A stretch of DNA of 11,376 bases from Candidatus Zixiibacteriota bacterium (GCA_028700875.1 JAQVRW010000063.1:1-11376), one strand, 5' to 3'. Shown: positions 1 through 5,360, counted from the first letter of the stretch. A program made the numbers and translations. Notes: generated from the letters alone by a model not told the origin.

Positions 1-96
1 TGCCGCTGACTGAGCCGCAGATAGTTTGATACCGTTCGGATAACCATCACAGTCTTATAGGGTATACTTGATTATATTCTTATCGGATGGCGCGAT

Positions 97-130
97 TCCT
101 CCCACGACTAAAGTCGTGGGCTTCCTCTCG
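97..130 (+). mobile_element. Orphan end (tnpA-side type) of an IS200/IS605-family element
   Basis: A perfect hairpin CCCACGACTAAAGTCGTGGG occupies 101-120 and is preceded by ATTCCT. The same context, ATTCCT followed by a hairpin of similar size, forms the tnpA-side end of the complete element at 10861-10886. By that comparison the element's interior lies to the left (1-96, running off the window) and the flank is to the right, where a VWA gene is abruptly cut. Positions 1-96 contain no readable tnpA or tnpB sequence. One short frame ends in a PLTEPQIV tail, which could be the end of an element ORF, but I cannot support that. The exact cleavage position cannot be fixed. Confidence 0.7.
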
Positions 131-137
131 CCGAGGA

Positions 138-359
138 TCATGATGTGATGGTCGGTTTCGTGCTGAATGTGGTCAGGGTCATCTTCGCATTCGTGCCGGT
201 CTTCTTCTGTTCTTCGAGAAATGCGTTGAATCCACCGATGGTATCGTACTTAATCGCCTGCATCGAACCGCTCCGGTCCAACACACAGGCGACTTCAACT
301 ACCTCCGGAGATACCGCAACGCCATTCTTGAATACGGTCGTACTGGTTGTATTCTCCAT
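138..359 (-). pseudogene. 5' fragment of a von Willebrand factor A (VWA) domain protein gene, 3' end lost to an IS end
   Basis: The 73-residue reading from ATG 359 contains the start of a VWA fold. A hydrophobic strand leads into the MIDAS motif D28-R-S-G-S-M, followed by DTIGGFNAFLEEQKK and a strand MTLTTFST, typical of small prokaryotic stand-alone VWA proteins. Family members are usually 200 residues or more, so only about the first third remains. It stops at 138, next to the IS hairpin at 101-120, so the stop is probably IS-derived. I prefer ATG 359 over the longer upstream reading because a TATA-like box (379-390) lies about 26 nt away and because upstream codons overlap an iscB fragment in another frame. 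VWA domains bind proteins through a metal ion; the partner is unknown. Confidence 0.72.
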
Positions 360-378
360 CGTAATATTATTATCCGTA

Positions 379-390
379 TTTATATATAAA
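379..390 (-). promoter_or_regulatory. TATA box of the VWA gene (probable leaderless transcript)
   Basis: TTTATATATAAA is an archaeal TATA-like box. Its centre is about 26 nt from ATG 359, which would start transcription at or next to the start codon. No Shine-Dalgarno sequence precedes this ATG, as expected of a leaderless mRNA. Confidence 0.5.
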
Positions 391-520
391 CATTTGCTAA
401 TGAGTGAACATATCCATTCCAATACGGTCTCGCTCTCCCCTGCTTGAGAAGTAACCGGGCCCGTTTGGAAGTCATCGGCATCAACTGGTTTCGGTGAGTG
501 TCCAGAACAGGGACCCTCAT
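380..520 (-). pseudogene. iscB: N-terminal fragment of an IscB-type (RRXRR/PLMP-domain) nuclease
   Basis: From ATG 520 the frame reads MRVPVLDTHRNQLMPM and continues into KRARLLLKQGRARPYWN before ending after 46 residues. This is the PLMP (RRXRR) domain that starts IscB/IsrB-family RNA-guided nucleases: an M-R-V-P-V-x-D strand, an x-L-M-P motif and an R-A-R-x-L-L-K-x-G-K/R-A helix. Family members are roughly 400-500 residues, so the bridge helix, RuvC and HNH parts are all missing. Recognisable homology ends near residue 35 (about position 415), beyond which the frame enters the VWA promoter region. GGAGGG about 7 nt before the ATG is a good ribosome site. The start lies directly downstream of a HEARO/omega-RNA-like sequence, the normal iscB arrangement. 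The fragment cannot encode an active nuclease. Confidence 0.78.
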
Positions 521-753
521 GGTATTCCCTCCACCCGGTCAAACCGGGGTATCATATCCCTTCGGAGTTGCGAAACAGGCTTAGTATCCGAAGATACGTC
601 GGGTTCGGCGTGCCCAGAAGAGGAACAAGCTAGGGAAATACTCATCCGTTCGTGTAGCCCATAACGCTGCTGCATCGTTCAATGCCTCCTAATCTAACTG
701 TTTCGTCTCGTTTAGCCGTTCACAAGCCCCCTGCGTTAGCGGGGGTAGTTGAC
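521..753 (-). ncRNA. HEARO / IscB omega RNA with IS-type end hairpin at its 5' side
   Basis: On the minus strand the region runs from an IS end (GTCAACTACC, then a hairpin at 745-727, then GGCTTGTGAAC) to just before the iscB start. It has features I associate with HEARO (HNH endonuclease-associated RNA and ORF), now known as the IscB omega RNA. These are GATGCAGCAGCG, CACGAACGG, a TTTCCCT stretch, TCTGGGCACGCCGAACCCG, and a final stem-loop at 548-534 (CCCGGT, loop TTG, ACCGGG) followed by GTGGAGGGAATACC and the ATG. The length of about 230 nt fits the family, including the end hairpin. Identification is from remembered motifs plus position upstream of an IscB-type ORF; a covariance search would settle it. 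The RNA guides the nuclease through sequence at its 5' end, here flanking tnpB DNA. Confidence 0.72.
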
Positions 754-1440
754 CTGCTTCTTAAACCTGCTCTCTCCGGTGGAGATCTGTTTCAATCGCT
801 GTTTTGCGGATTTTGTACCAACACTCTGGAGGATCTGGCGTCGCTCCTGATACCACTGTCGCACCTGCTCACAATCCGTCCCGGGCACCTGGGTACCGTC
901 ACTGGTTGTGGCAATGTTGATAACCCCCAGATATACCGCTGGCTGATATGGTGGCTCTTCCGGGACCTCGACAGACACATTCAAGTAAAACTGGTTCTTT
1001 GACCGGTCATAACAGAGATCCAACTCAGATTGGTTGGTCAACCGATACTTGGTCTGCATCGGAACTTTGATACGGCCGTCGATGGTCCAGAGCGAAATTA
1101 TAGCGTCTCTGACCGAATACGTCCGCCCGTCATAGGCAATTGCACCATGAGGACGGAAGGTATGCAGGGTCCACTCTTCCCCCTTCTTGATGCTGACATA
1201 ATAACTAGCTGCGACCTTTCGACACGCGAGGATCGTTATTTGAGTACCGATTGGGTATGGGTAGTCGGCACGAATGGATCGATACATCTGTTTCTGTAGT
1301 TCGAACCGGTTCACAACGTGGTTATGGTACACAAATTCAGAGATGCTGTTACACGCGGCGTTGACTACCTTCATGGTTGCCAGAAGCATCTGCTTCTGCT
1401 CCTGGGTTGGTAGCAACTTAATGCGGATTGTTTTCAGCAT
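736..1440 (-). pseudogene. tnpB: Truncated TnpB (first 231 residues) of an IS605-type element
   Basis: The 234-residue product matches the first 231 residues of the complete TnpB at 9300-10400 with one amino-acid difference by eye (M for R at residue 18). At the nucleotide level I find about four mismatches between 754-1484 and 9714-10444. After residue 231 (Q-V-N) the reading enters the IscB element end and stops three residues later (Y-P-R). The second RuvC Glu, the zinc finger and the third RuvC Asp are therefore absent. The first RuvC motif carries Tyr instead of the catalytic Asp, exactly as in the full copy, so the change predates the duplication. It cannot be a functional nuclease. The high identity implies recent duplication or gene conversion. 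Confidence 0.92.
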
Positions 1441-1476
1441 CTATATCTTTATCAGTGATGATCGCATAAATACCTT

Positions 1477-1504
1477 ATGGTAAAACATATTCTGCAAACG
1501 ATCT
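1477..1504 (+). pseudogene. tnpA: tnpA remnant with internal deletion
   Basis: The ATG context matches the intact element (10437), but after ATGGTAAA the sequence jumps to ACATATTCTGCAAACGATCT. That corresponds to intact tnpA near 10563-10581, so about 120 bp are missing. The jump occurs at an AAAC shared by both places. The reading MVKHILQTIC then runs into an IS end at 1505. The segment after the deletion has more differences from the intact copy than the flanking tnpB, mostly at third codon positions. Confidence 0.75.
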
Positions 1505-1532
1505 GTCAACTACCCACGACTAAAGTCGTGGG
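1505..1532 (+). mobile_element. Orphan IS200/IS605 end (tnpB-side type) with hairpin
   Basis: GTCAACTACC precedes the hairpin CCCACGACTAAAGTCGTGGG at 1513-1532. The layout copies the tnpB-side end of the complete element at 9256-9283 (GTCAACTACC plus hairpin), so the element interior should lie to the right. No transposase sequence follows, only about 60 bp and then an unrelated gene. The hairpin is identical to that at 101-120. Confidence 0.75.
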
Positions 1533-1594
1533 AGTAGTCAGGCCGGTAGAGTTATATACTTCCTGGTTCAATTTTTAAACTAGTGGTGAGAGGG

Positions 1595-2038
1595 ATGGTC
1601 AAACAAATACCAGCGTTTGTCTATGGAAAGAAGATGCTGACGACGCGAGACACCCTGGTCAAGATCAACCAGTTTAATCATGACGTGGATGTCTTTACCA
1701 GTATCTTCGACAAGTGGCGGCAGGGCATTCATACGTATCAGGGTGGGCCGCTCTACAAGCCGATCGAGTCGCAGTTCATCATGAACACGGCAGATGACGC
1801 AACTGAACATTATATGACTCTGCGTGACCGGTATCGAGAGCTTGAGAGTGATTACAAAGGACTTCCTGAAGAGTGGCAGCGCAACCTGTATGATGAACTG
1901 ATTGAGGCCAGGAAGAAGATGGAATACCTCAACCGGGTCATTCAACAGCCGATCACCGCCGGATCCGCGGCGCGCAGAGGAAAAGGCGCAAAATCTCTAC
2001 TGGACCGGGCCAAGAAGGCTTCCGGGATCCAGACCTGA
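1595..2038 (+). CDS. Hypothetical 147-aa helical protein
   Basis: I do not recognise this protein. From ATG 1595 it encodes 147 residues rich in charged helix-forming residues (for example TLRDRYRELESDYKGLPEEW and DELIEARKKMEYLNRV), with no membrane segment, signal peptide or cysteine cluster. The last 25 residues are basic and low in complexity (SAARRGKGAKSLLDRAKK), possibly for nucleic acid or membrane contact. I chose ATG 1595 over GTG 1583 and GTG 1586 because GGTGAGAGGG just before it can act as a ribosome site. A TATA-like TTTTTAAAC (1572-1580) lies about 19 nt upstream. It stands alone between the IS graveyard and the tRNA gene and converges with the tRNA. A virion or DNA-binding accessory role is possible but unproven. 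Confidence 0.7.
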   Translation: MVKQIPAFVYGKKMLTTRDTLVKINQFNHDVDVFTSIFDKWRQGIHTYQGGPLYKPIESQFIMNTADDATEHYMTLRDRYRELESDYKGLPEEWQRNLYDELIEARKKMEYLNRVIQQPITAGSAARRGKGAKSLLDRAKKASGIQT

Positions 2039-2046
2039 TTTTTCAG

Positions 2047-2121
2047 CGGGCGTGGGGGGATTCGAACCCCCGATCGTCTGGTTCGAAGCCAGACGCCCTG
2101 TCCTGGCTGGGCCACACGCCC
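2047..2121 (-). tRNA. tRNA-Arg (anticodon UCG, reads CGA)
   Basis: The minus strand folds into a complete 75-nt cloverleaf. The acceptor is GGGCGTG with CACGCCC and the D stem is GCCC/GGGC, with A14, G18-G19 and A20. The anticodon stem is TCTGG/CCAGA with loop CTTCGAA (anticodon TCG). The variable loop has 5 nt, the T arm is GGGGG-TTCGAAT-CCCCC, and the discriminator is G. No CCA and no intron are encoded. A20 agrees with known arginine identity elements. It sits 28 nt after the end of the kinase-like gene's oligo-T run on the same strand. It could be a chromosomal integration-site tRNA or element cargo. I see no repeat of its 3' half elsewhere in the window. Confidence 0.95.
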
Positions 2122-2149
2122 ATATCTAATTGTTCTGCTGTCAGATCGC

Positions 2150-2155
2150 AAAAAA
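2150..2155 (-). terminator. Oligo-T terminator after the kinase-like gene
   Basis: Six T residues follow the TAA stop at 2156-2158 on the minus strand, without a clear hairpin. This is the usual archaeal intrinsic terminator form. The tRNA gene begins about 28 nt further on, so read-through is possible. Confidence 0.4.
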
Positions 2156-2713
2156 TTAAAGGCCGAGGGTGCGCTGGATATCCGTCCACCCGGCCACCGG
2201 ATCGTGGATAATATGATACGGAATCCGTTCGCTGTCGAGTAAATTCTGGATTTTGCGATCAAGGTCATGCGCTTCCTCTTCGGTCTGCGTCCGGCCGACC
2301 GGATTATATTTCTTCTTGCGATCCAGCAGGAAATTGACGTTCTGGTATTTGGTGAACCAGTGGAGCATGAGGTTGCGGAAGATCGGGTCGCGTTCACGGT
2401 CGTAGAGAATGGGGAGGATGATCGGCGAATCGGTCACAATATAATCGACCTGATCCCCGATCATCGTCATCCGATGGTTTTGTTTCGCAAACACGTATAG
2501 CTCGTCGGTCAACACCCGGTCGGCCTGCCGCCAGACCAGATCCTTGGCATACTCGGTAACGATCTCGCAGTTCAGGCCCAGACATTTGAGGTGGTAGAAC
2601 GTGTTGGCCGCCAGTGTCGACTTCCCGGCCCCCGGTCCGCCGAACAAATTGATAATGATGGGGCTCTTCACCGGGCTTGGCGTCATCGGGATGTGCATGG
2701 TTCGGTATGACAT
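2156..2713 (-). CDS. P-loop kinase-like ATPase (AAA_28/NadR-kinase-like)
   Basis: A Walker A motif GGPGAGKST follows a hydrophobic strand IIINLFGG. Further on come a T-D-S-P motif after strand YIVT, an FLLDR strand, and NPVGRTQTEEEA, which resembles an arginine-bearing lid. This pattern fits small phage- and plasmid-borne nucleotide- or nucleoside-kinase-like ATPases of the AAA_28 type, about 170-190 residues long. The substrate cannot be inferred. The start is ambiguous: GTG 2725, ATG 2713 and ATG 2698 are in frame, and the first two fall in a 12-bp tandem repeat. The fold itself starts near the residues SPIIIN. The gene begins just 12 nt (from GTG 2725) or 24 nt (from ATG 2713) after the GT2-GtrA stop, so the two are probably co-transcribed. 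Oligo-T follows the stop. Confidence 0.82.
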   Translation of the reverse strand: MSYRTMHIPMTPSPVKSPIIINLFGGPGAGKSTLAANTFYHLKCLGLNCEIVTEYAKDLVWRQADRVLTDELYVFAKQNHRMTMIGDQVDYIVTDSPIILPILYDRERDPIFRNLMLHWFTKYQNVNFLLDRKKKYNPVGRTQTEEEAHDLDRKIQNLLDSERIPYHIIHDPVAGWTDIQRTLGL

Positions 2714-2726
2714 ACGGTATGACACG
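2703..2726. repeat. 12-bp tandem duplication at the kinase-like gene start
   Basis: CGGTATGACATA is followed directly by CGGTATGACACG, ten of twelve bases identical. On the minus strand it encodes a repeated (V/M)-S-Y-R, giving two possible starts (GTG 2725 and ATG 2713). Confidence 0.75.
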
Positions 2727-2737
2727 TTTGCTGTCCC

Positions 2738-3865
2738 TTATGATAAGTTTTTCCATGTCAGGCGCCGGTTTCCCCAATAGTTCCAGGCAAACGCCACCAG
2801 GATGCCGACCGGGTAGACCAGGAGGTCATTGTCCGATCCCGCACACGCGACGAGAAGGGAGAAGACCGCCAGTTGTACGACCATCCCGACCATCGAGACA
2901 CTCTGAAACGCAAGAAACCGGGCGATCGATCGATCCGTTTTCTGAAACGTCCATCGGTCGTTGAGCAGGAAATTGCTGATGATTGAGGTCTCGATGGCGA
3001 TGACCGCCGCCCCCAGGGGGGCGAGGACCAGCCCGTGCGCCAGGAGGGCATACATCCCCCAGTTCACGCCCACCCCGGTCGCCCCCACGACCCCGAACCG
3101 GCCGATCCGTCGCCACTCGTCCCAGACCCGGCTGGTCGGATTGTTGAGGGTATACAGAACCAGTTCCCCGACCTGTAGAGCATACTCCCGGATGGTCGAC
3201 AGGTTCAGTTTGCTCGCCCCCTGTTTCCGGCTCATAAACCGATACGGGATCTCGGTAACCGACCGATATTTGCCTTTTGCCAGGATGTCCAAAGACAGCT
3301 TGTAGCCCCGACCCCGGATCGTGACCCCTTCTACTACCGATCGATGTAGTGCAAAAAACCCGCTCACCGGGTCGGTGATCCCGGGGAACAGCGTCTGGCC
3401 GAGCCCGGTCGCCCCGAGTGAGATGATCCGACGACGCCACGCCCAGTGTTCGATGCTCCCGCCCCGCATGTAGCGGGACCCGATCACCAGATCATGGTCC
3501 CGGAGCGCGTCGAGAAATTGCGGGATCAACGTGACGTCGTGTTGCAGGTCGGCGTCCGTCACCAGAATACGGTCCGCGCGCGCGTGCGTAAATCCGTCCA
3601 GGAGCGACCGGGATAGTCCGGGTTCAGTTGTCCGCACGAGATATTGAACGTTCGGGTGCGTTTTCTGGTACTCCCGCACGATCGCGATCGTGGCGTCCTG
3701 CGACCGGTCGTCGACCACCAGGATCTCGCCATCGATCTGATTCTCGGAAAATACCTGCTCGATCGTGGCAAGTGCCGTGCCAATACTCTCGGCCTCGTTC
3801 AACGTGGGGAGGATTACCGTGATCTCCGGCACCGGGGATGAGGTGTGGGCATCCATTCCTGTCAT
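2738..3865 (-). CDS. GT2 (dolichol-phosphate-mannose-synthase-like) glycosyltransferase fused to a GtrA-like membrane domain
   Basis: Residues 1-235 are a GT-A family 2 transferase: LPTLNE at 19-24, DDRSQD at 52-57, the metal/nucleotide motif DADLQHD at 104-110, GSRY at 129-132 and GASKLN at 216-221, as in polyprenol-phosphate mannose/glucose synthases. Residues about 253-374 are a GtrA-like domain with four membrane helices and the signatures RFGVVGATG, ISNFLLNDRWTF and NYWGNRRLTW. The expected activity is transfer of a sugar from NDP-sugar to a lipid phosphate on the cytoplasmic face, with GtrA possibly helping to flip the product outward. The lipid-linked sugar could feed a GT-C enzyme such as that at 5991-7427. 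ATG 3865 is preferred; ATG 3856 is possible. A weak TATA-like GGTATATCC lies about 20 nt upstream (near 3881-3890). Confidence 0.93.
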   Translation of the reverse strand: MTGMDAHTSSPVPEITVILPTLNEAESIGTALATIEQVFSENQIDGEILVVDDRSQDATIAIVREYQKTHPNVQYLVRTTEPGLSRSLLDGFTHARADRILVTDADLQHDVTLIPQFLDALRDHDLVIGSRYMRGGSIEHWAWRRRIISLGATGLGQTLFPGITDPVSGFFALHRSVVEGVTIRGRGYKLSLDILAKGKYRSVTEIPYRFMSRKQGASKLNLSTIREYALQVGELVLYTLNNPTSRVWDEWRRIGRFGVVGATGVGVNWGMYALLAHGLVLAPLGAAVIAIETSIISNFLLNDRWTFQKTDRSIARFLAFQSVSMVGMVVQLAVFSLLVACAGSDNDLLVYPVGILVAFAWNYWGNRRLTWKNLS

Positions 3866-3896
3866 ATGAAGTGTATGATAGGATATACCAGATGGA

Positions 3897-4451
3897 TCAA
3901 GGACGGCTCAACGGATACGGCTGCACCCACCCGTCGTCGCGGTAGGGAGTTTTGAAGACTGGGAAGACTTCCGCTTCCAGAACCCGGTCAAGATCGAAAA
4001 TCTTGTCGCAGACTACGTCCGTGGTAGCCGCATCGAAGTCTTGTGACGGCCAGAGGTAGAGCGCAATCAAATCGAACTTCTCCGGGCAACAGCGTTCGTC
4101 CTGGTAAGTAAATGCTACGTTGATATCCGTGTTCAACAGGGGCATGAGCGAGACGGCGATCAGCATCATTTTGTCATACACGCGCGGGTAGCGGGCGACG
4201 TATTCGAGCATACCCGGGGTTGCCCGGAAGTCGATGTTCGGCGGGAATGCGACATCGTCGAATGCATAACAGTGGCCGCTCAGCGCCGGGTCGATATCCA
4301 GAATTGCGACAAACCGTTCTTCCACCACCCCGCGCTGATCCCGAATCGGCAGCGTGAGATACCGAACAACGGTATATTTCGATTTTGGCACGGCGATCAG
4401 GGGATACGGGTCCCCGTTCTCTGAACAGGCGTCGACCAGATAGAAGACCAT
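3897..4451 (-). CDS. Hypothetical 184-aa protein
   Basis: I do not recognise it. It is 184 residues, soluble-looking and mildly acidic, with alternating hydrophobic strands (VVRYLTLPIRD, RFVAILDIDP, MMLIAVSLMPLL, FDLIALYLWPSQ) and an adjacent Cys pair in DERCCPEKFD. It is rich in aromatic residues and prolines, without a signal peptide or membrane helix. It starts 32 bp from the divergent gene at 4484, so the two promoters must lie in or across this short gap; no clear TATA box is visible there. It ends 31 nt before the GT2-GtrA start on the same strand, so they may share a transcript. Nothing supports a specific function. Confidence 0.78.
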   Translation of the reverse strand: MVFYLVDACSENGDPYPLIAVPKSKYTVVRYLTLPIRDQRGVVEERFVAILDIDPALSGHCYAFDDVAFPPNIDFRATPGMLEYVARYPRVYDKMMLIAVSLMPLLNTDINVAFTYQDERCCPEKFDLIALYLWPSQDFDAATTDVVCDKIFDLDRVLEAEVFPVFKTPYRDDGWVQPYPLSRP

Positions 4452-4483
4452 ACGTATTCTGCAGTGTCTTACAGGAAAAAGGT

Positions 4484-4786
4484 ATGGATGATGAAGTGTT
4501 GCAAAACCTTCATATATCTAGATTGCGAAAAATGAGTATGCAACAATGTGATGTTATCGGATATACGTTCGTAATCGCCGATATCGGCGTCATCCTCCTC
4601 AACGGGGGGCTCGGGTTGTATAACTTTCTCGAACAGGCGTACGCCCTGGTGGTGGTCAACATGGTTGGCGTTGTCATTGGTGTGGCTGCTCTGCGCATGG
4701 CCGTTGCCACCATGCATCAGCGGCGAAATCTGGATCGTCTTCAGACATGCATCGATACCCTGGAATTGAGACTCAACCAGGACTGA
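4484..4786 (+). CDS. Small two-helix membrane protein (100 aa)
   Basis: From ATG 4484 this encodes 100 residues. Two hydrophobic segments lie at about 24-45 (VIGYTFVIADIGVILL...) and 53-74 (AYALVVVNMVGVVIGVAALR). An amphipathic, possibly coiled-coil tail (RRNLDRLQTCIDTLELRLNQ) follows. The longer reading from 4385 overlaps the divergent gene and adds an Arg/Pro-rich stretch, so I use ATG 4484, preceded by AGGAAAAAGGT. The stop lies one base before the next gene's ATG 4788, so 4484-5344 reads as one operon of three genes. I know no family for it. Small membrane proteins of this kind are common in viral and plasmid gene sets. Confidence 0.72.
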   Translation: MDDEVLQNLHISRLRKMSMQQCDVIGYTFVIADIGVILLNGGLGLYNFLEQAYALVVVNMVGVVIGVAALRMAVATMHQRRNLDRLQTCIDTLELRLNQD

Positions 4787-4787
4787 G

Positions 4788-5009
4788 ATGATGCGAAAAT
4801 CTGTCTTTCGTCGCCGCCGGGATCCCCGGCCGCACGGCTCGGTCGATTGCATCGCGTGTTCCGCGCTCTGCGAAGTGCCTGCGTCCTACTACATGGGTAT
4901 GGATCTGAACACCTGCAAGAAACGAACGATCTGTCCCTGTATGTTCGACCCGGTCCGGTACACCGGATGCATCCACGACACCCCCTCTGGAGATGCAACA
5001 TGCGACTGA
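4788..5009 (+). CDS. Small Cys-rich protein (73 aa), possible zinc-binding
   Basis: The gene starts one base after the previous stop and overlaps the DUF2493 gene by 10 bp. Its product has eight cysteines in 73 residues (C21, C24, C28, C43, C49, C51, C61, C72), including C-x2-C and C-x-C pairs, and a very basic start (RKSVFRRRRDPRP). This spacing could bind one or two zinc ions or an iron-sulfur cluster, and the basic head could bind nucleic acid. Both are inference. I recognise no family. The tight overlap with neighbours on both sides supports translation. Two in-frame ATGs (4788, 4791) are possible. Confidence 0.65.
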   Translation: MMRKSVFRRRRDPRPHGSVDCIACSALCEVPASYYMGMDLNTCKKRTICPCMFDPVRYTGCIHDTPSGDATCD

Positions 5010-5344
5010 TCATCGCCGGGTCCCGGGACTGTACCGACTATCAGACGATTTCGACTGAAGTGGATCAAATCATGGACGAATACCCGATCACCGAGATCGT
5101 ATCGGGCGGTGCTCGCGGGGTCGACGCGCTCGGCGAACGGTACGCCCGGGAGCACGGTCTGCCCTGCACCCGGTTTCCGGCGGACTGGAGCCGGTACGGC
5201 AGGAGTGCAGGCCCGCGCCGAAACCGGGAGATGGCGGCGTATGGCGACTTTCTGATCGCGTTCACCAGCGGTGGGCCCGGGACCACCAACATGATCCGGG
5301 AGATGCGGCAGGTCGGGAAGCCGGTTGTCGTCGTCGACCTCTGA
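5000..5344 (+). CDS. DUF2493 (YspA-like, SLOG-type) protein
   Basis: The 114-residue product is a compact Rossmann-like protein of the DUF2493/YspA family. It begins MRLIIAGSRDCTDY, continues with IVSGGARGVDALGERYA, then FPADWSRYGRSAGPRRNREM, and ends with TSGGPGTTNMIREMR and KPVVVVDL. These are the signature blocks of the family, related to the DprA/LOG nucleotide-binding SLOG superfamily. Members are common in phages and plasmids and are thought to bind a nucleotide or nucleic-acid ligand; no enzymatic role is established. ATG 5000 is chosen over upstream ATG 4847 because the motif starts there, the length is family-typical, and GGAG (4989-4992) precedes it. It overlaps the Cys-rich gene and is followed by an oligo-T terminator. 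Confidence 0.93.
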   Translation: MRLIIAGSRDCTDYQTISTEVDQIMDEYPITEIVSGGARGVDALGERYAREHGLPCTRFPADWSRYGRSAGPRRNREMAAYGDFLIAFTSGGPGTTNMIREMRQVGKPVVVVDL

Positions 5345-5346
5345 CC

Positions 5347-5354
5347 TTTTTTTT
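5347..5354 (+). terminator. Oligo-T terminator after the DUF2493 gene
   Basis: Eight T residues begin two bases after the TGA stop at 5342-5344. No hairpin precedes them, which fits archaeal oligo-T termination of the 4484-5344 operon. Confidence 0.55.
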
Positions 5355-5360
5355 GTACGT

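Larger units (their letters stand above)
380..753 (-). mobile_element. Remnant of an IscB-type IS200/IS605-like element inserted in tnpB
   Basis: The right boundary is sharp. At 754 the sequence becomes the tnpB copy, matching 9714 onward in the intact element. The element end reads TAGTTGAC on the plus strand just before the junction, the same outer sequence seen at the other tnpB-side-type ends (1505-1510 and 9256-9261, inverse orientation). In the intact tnpB the bases immediately before the junction are TTTAC, a plausible IS605-type target. The opposite end of this element and most of iscB are missing, replaced by the VWA gene. Confidence 0.7.

Noticed and set aside
1..96. Left edge as the end of a tnpA or tnpB gene
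   Set aside because: Stops interrupt all three plus-strand frames and I find no similarity to the TnpA or TnpB C-termini in this window beyond the bases right at the end hairpin.
138..542. 134-aa reading that extends the VWA gene upstream to 542
   Set aside because: Residues before MENTTS overlap the iscB fragment and omega RNA in another frame, and the TATA box fits a start at 359.
748..753. GTCAAC at the IscB junction as a host target site kept from tnpB
   Set aside because: The tnpB reading does continue as Q-V-N, but the same GTCAAC is present at the outer edge of two other ends (1505 and 9256). It is better explained as part of the element end, with TTTAC as the original target.
2047..2121. 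tRNA gene as a proven attachment site
   Set aside because: No duplicate of the tRNA 3' half and no integrase gene are visible within the window.
2758..3440. Several long minus- and plus-strand ORFs inside the GT2-GtrA gene
   Set aside because: They are other-frame readings of a GC-rich gene, full of Arg, Gly, Pro and Ser, with no motif. The GT2-GtrA frame has clear family motifs throughout.
4469..4852. 127-aa minus-strand ORF opposite the small membrane-protein genes
   Set aside because: It overlaps two plus-strand genes that have correct spacing and overlaps; it has no ribosome site or recognisable motif.
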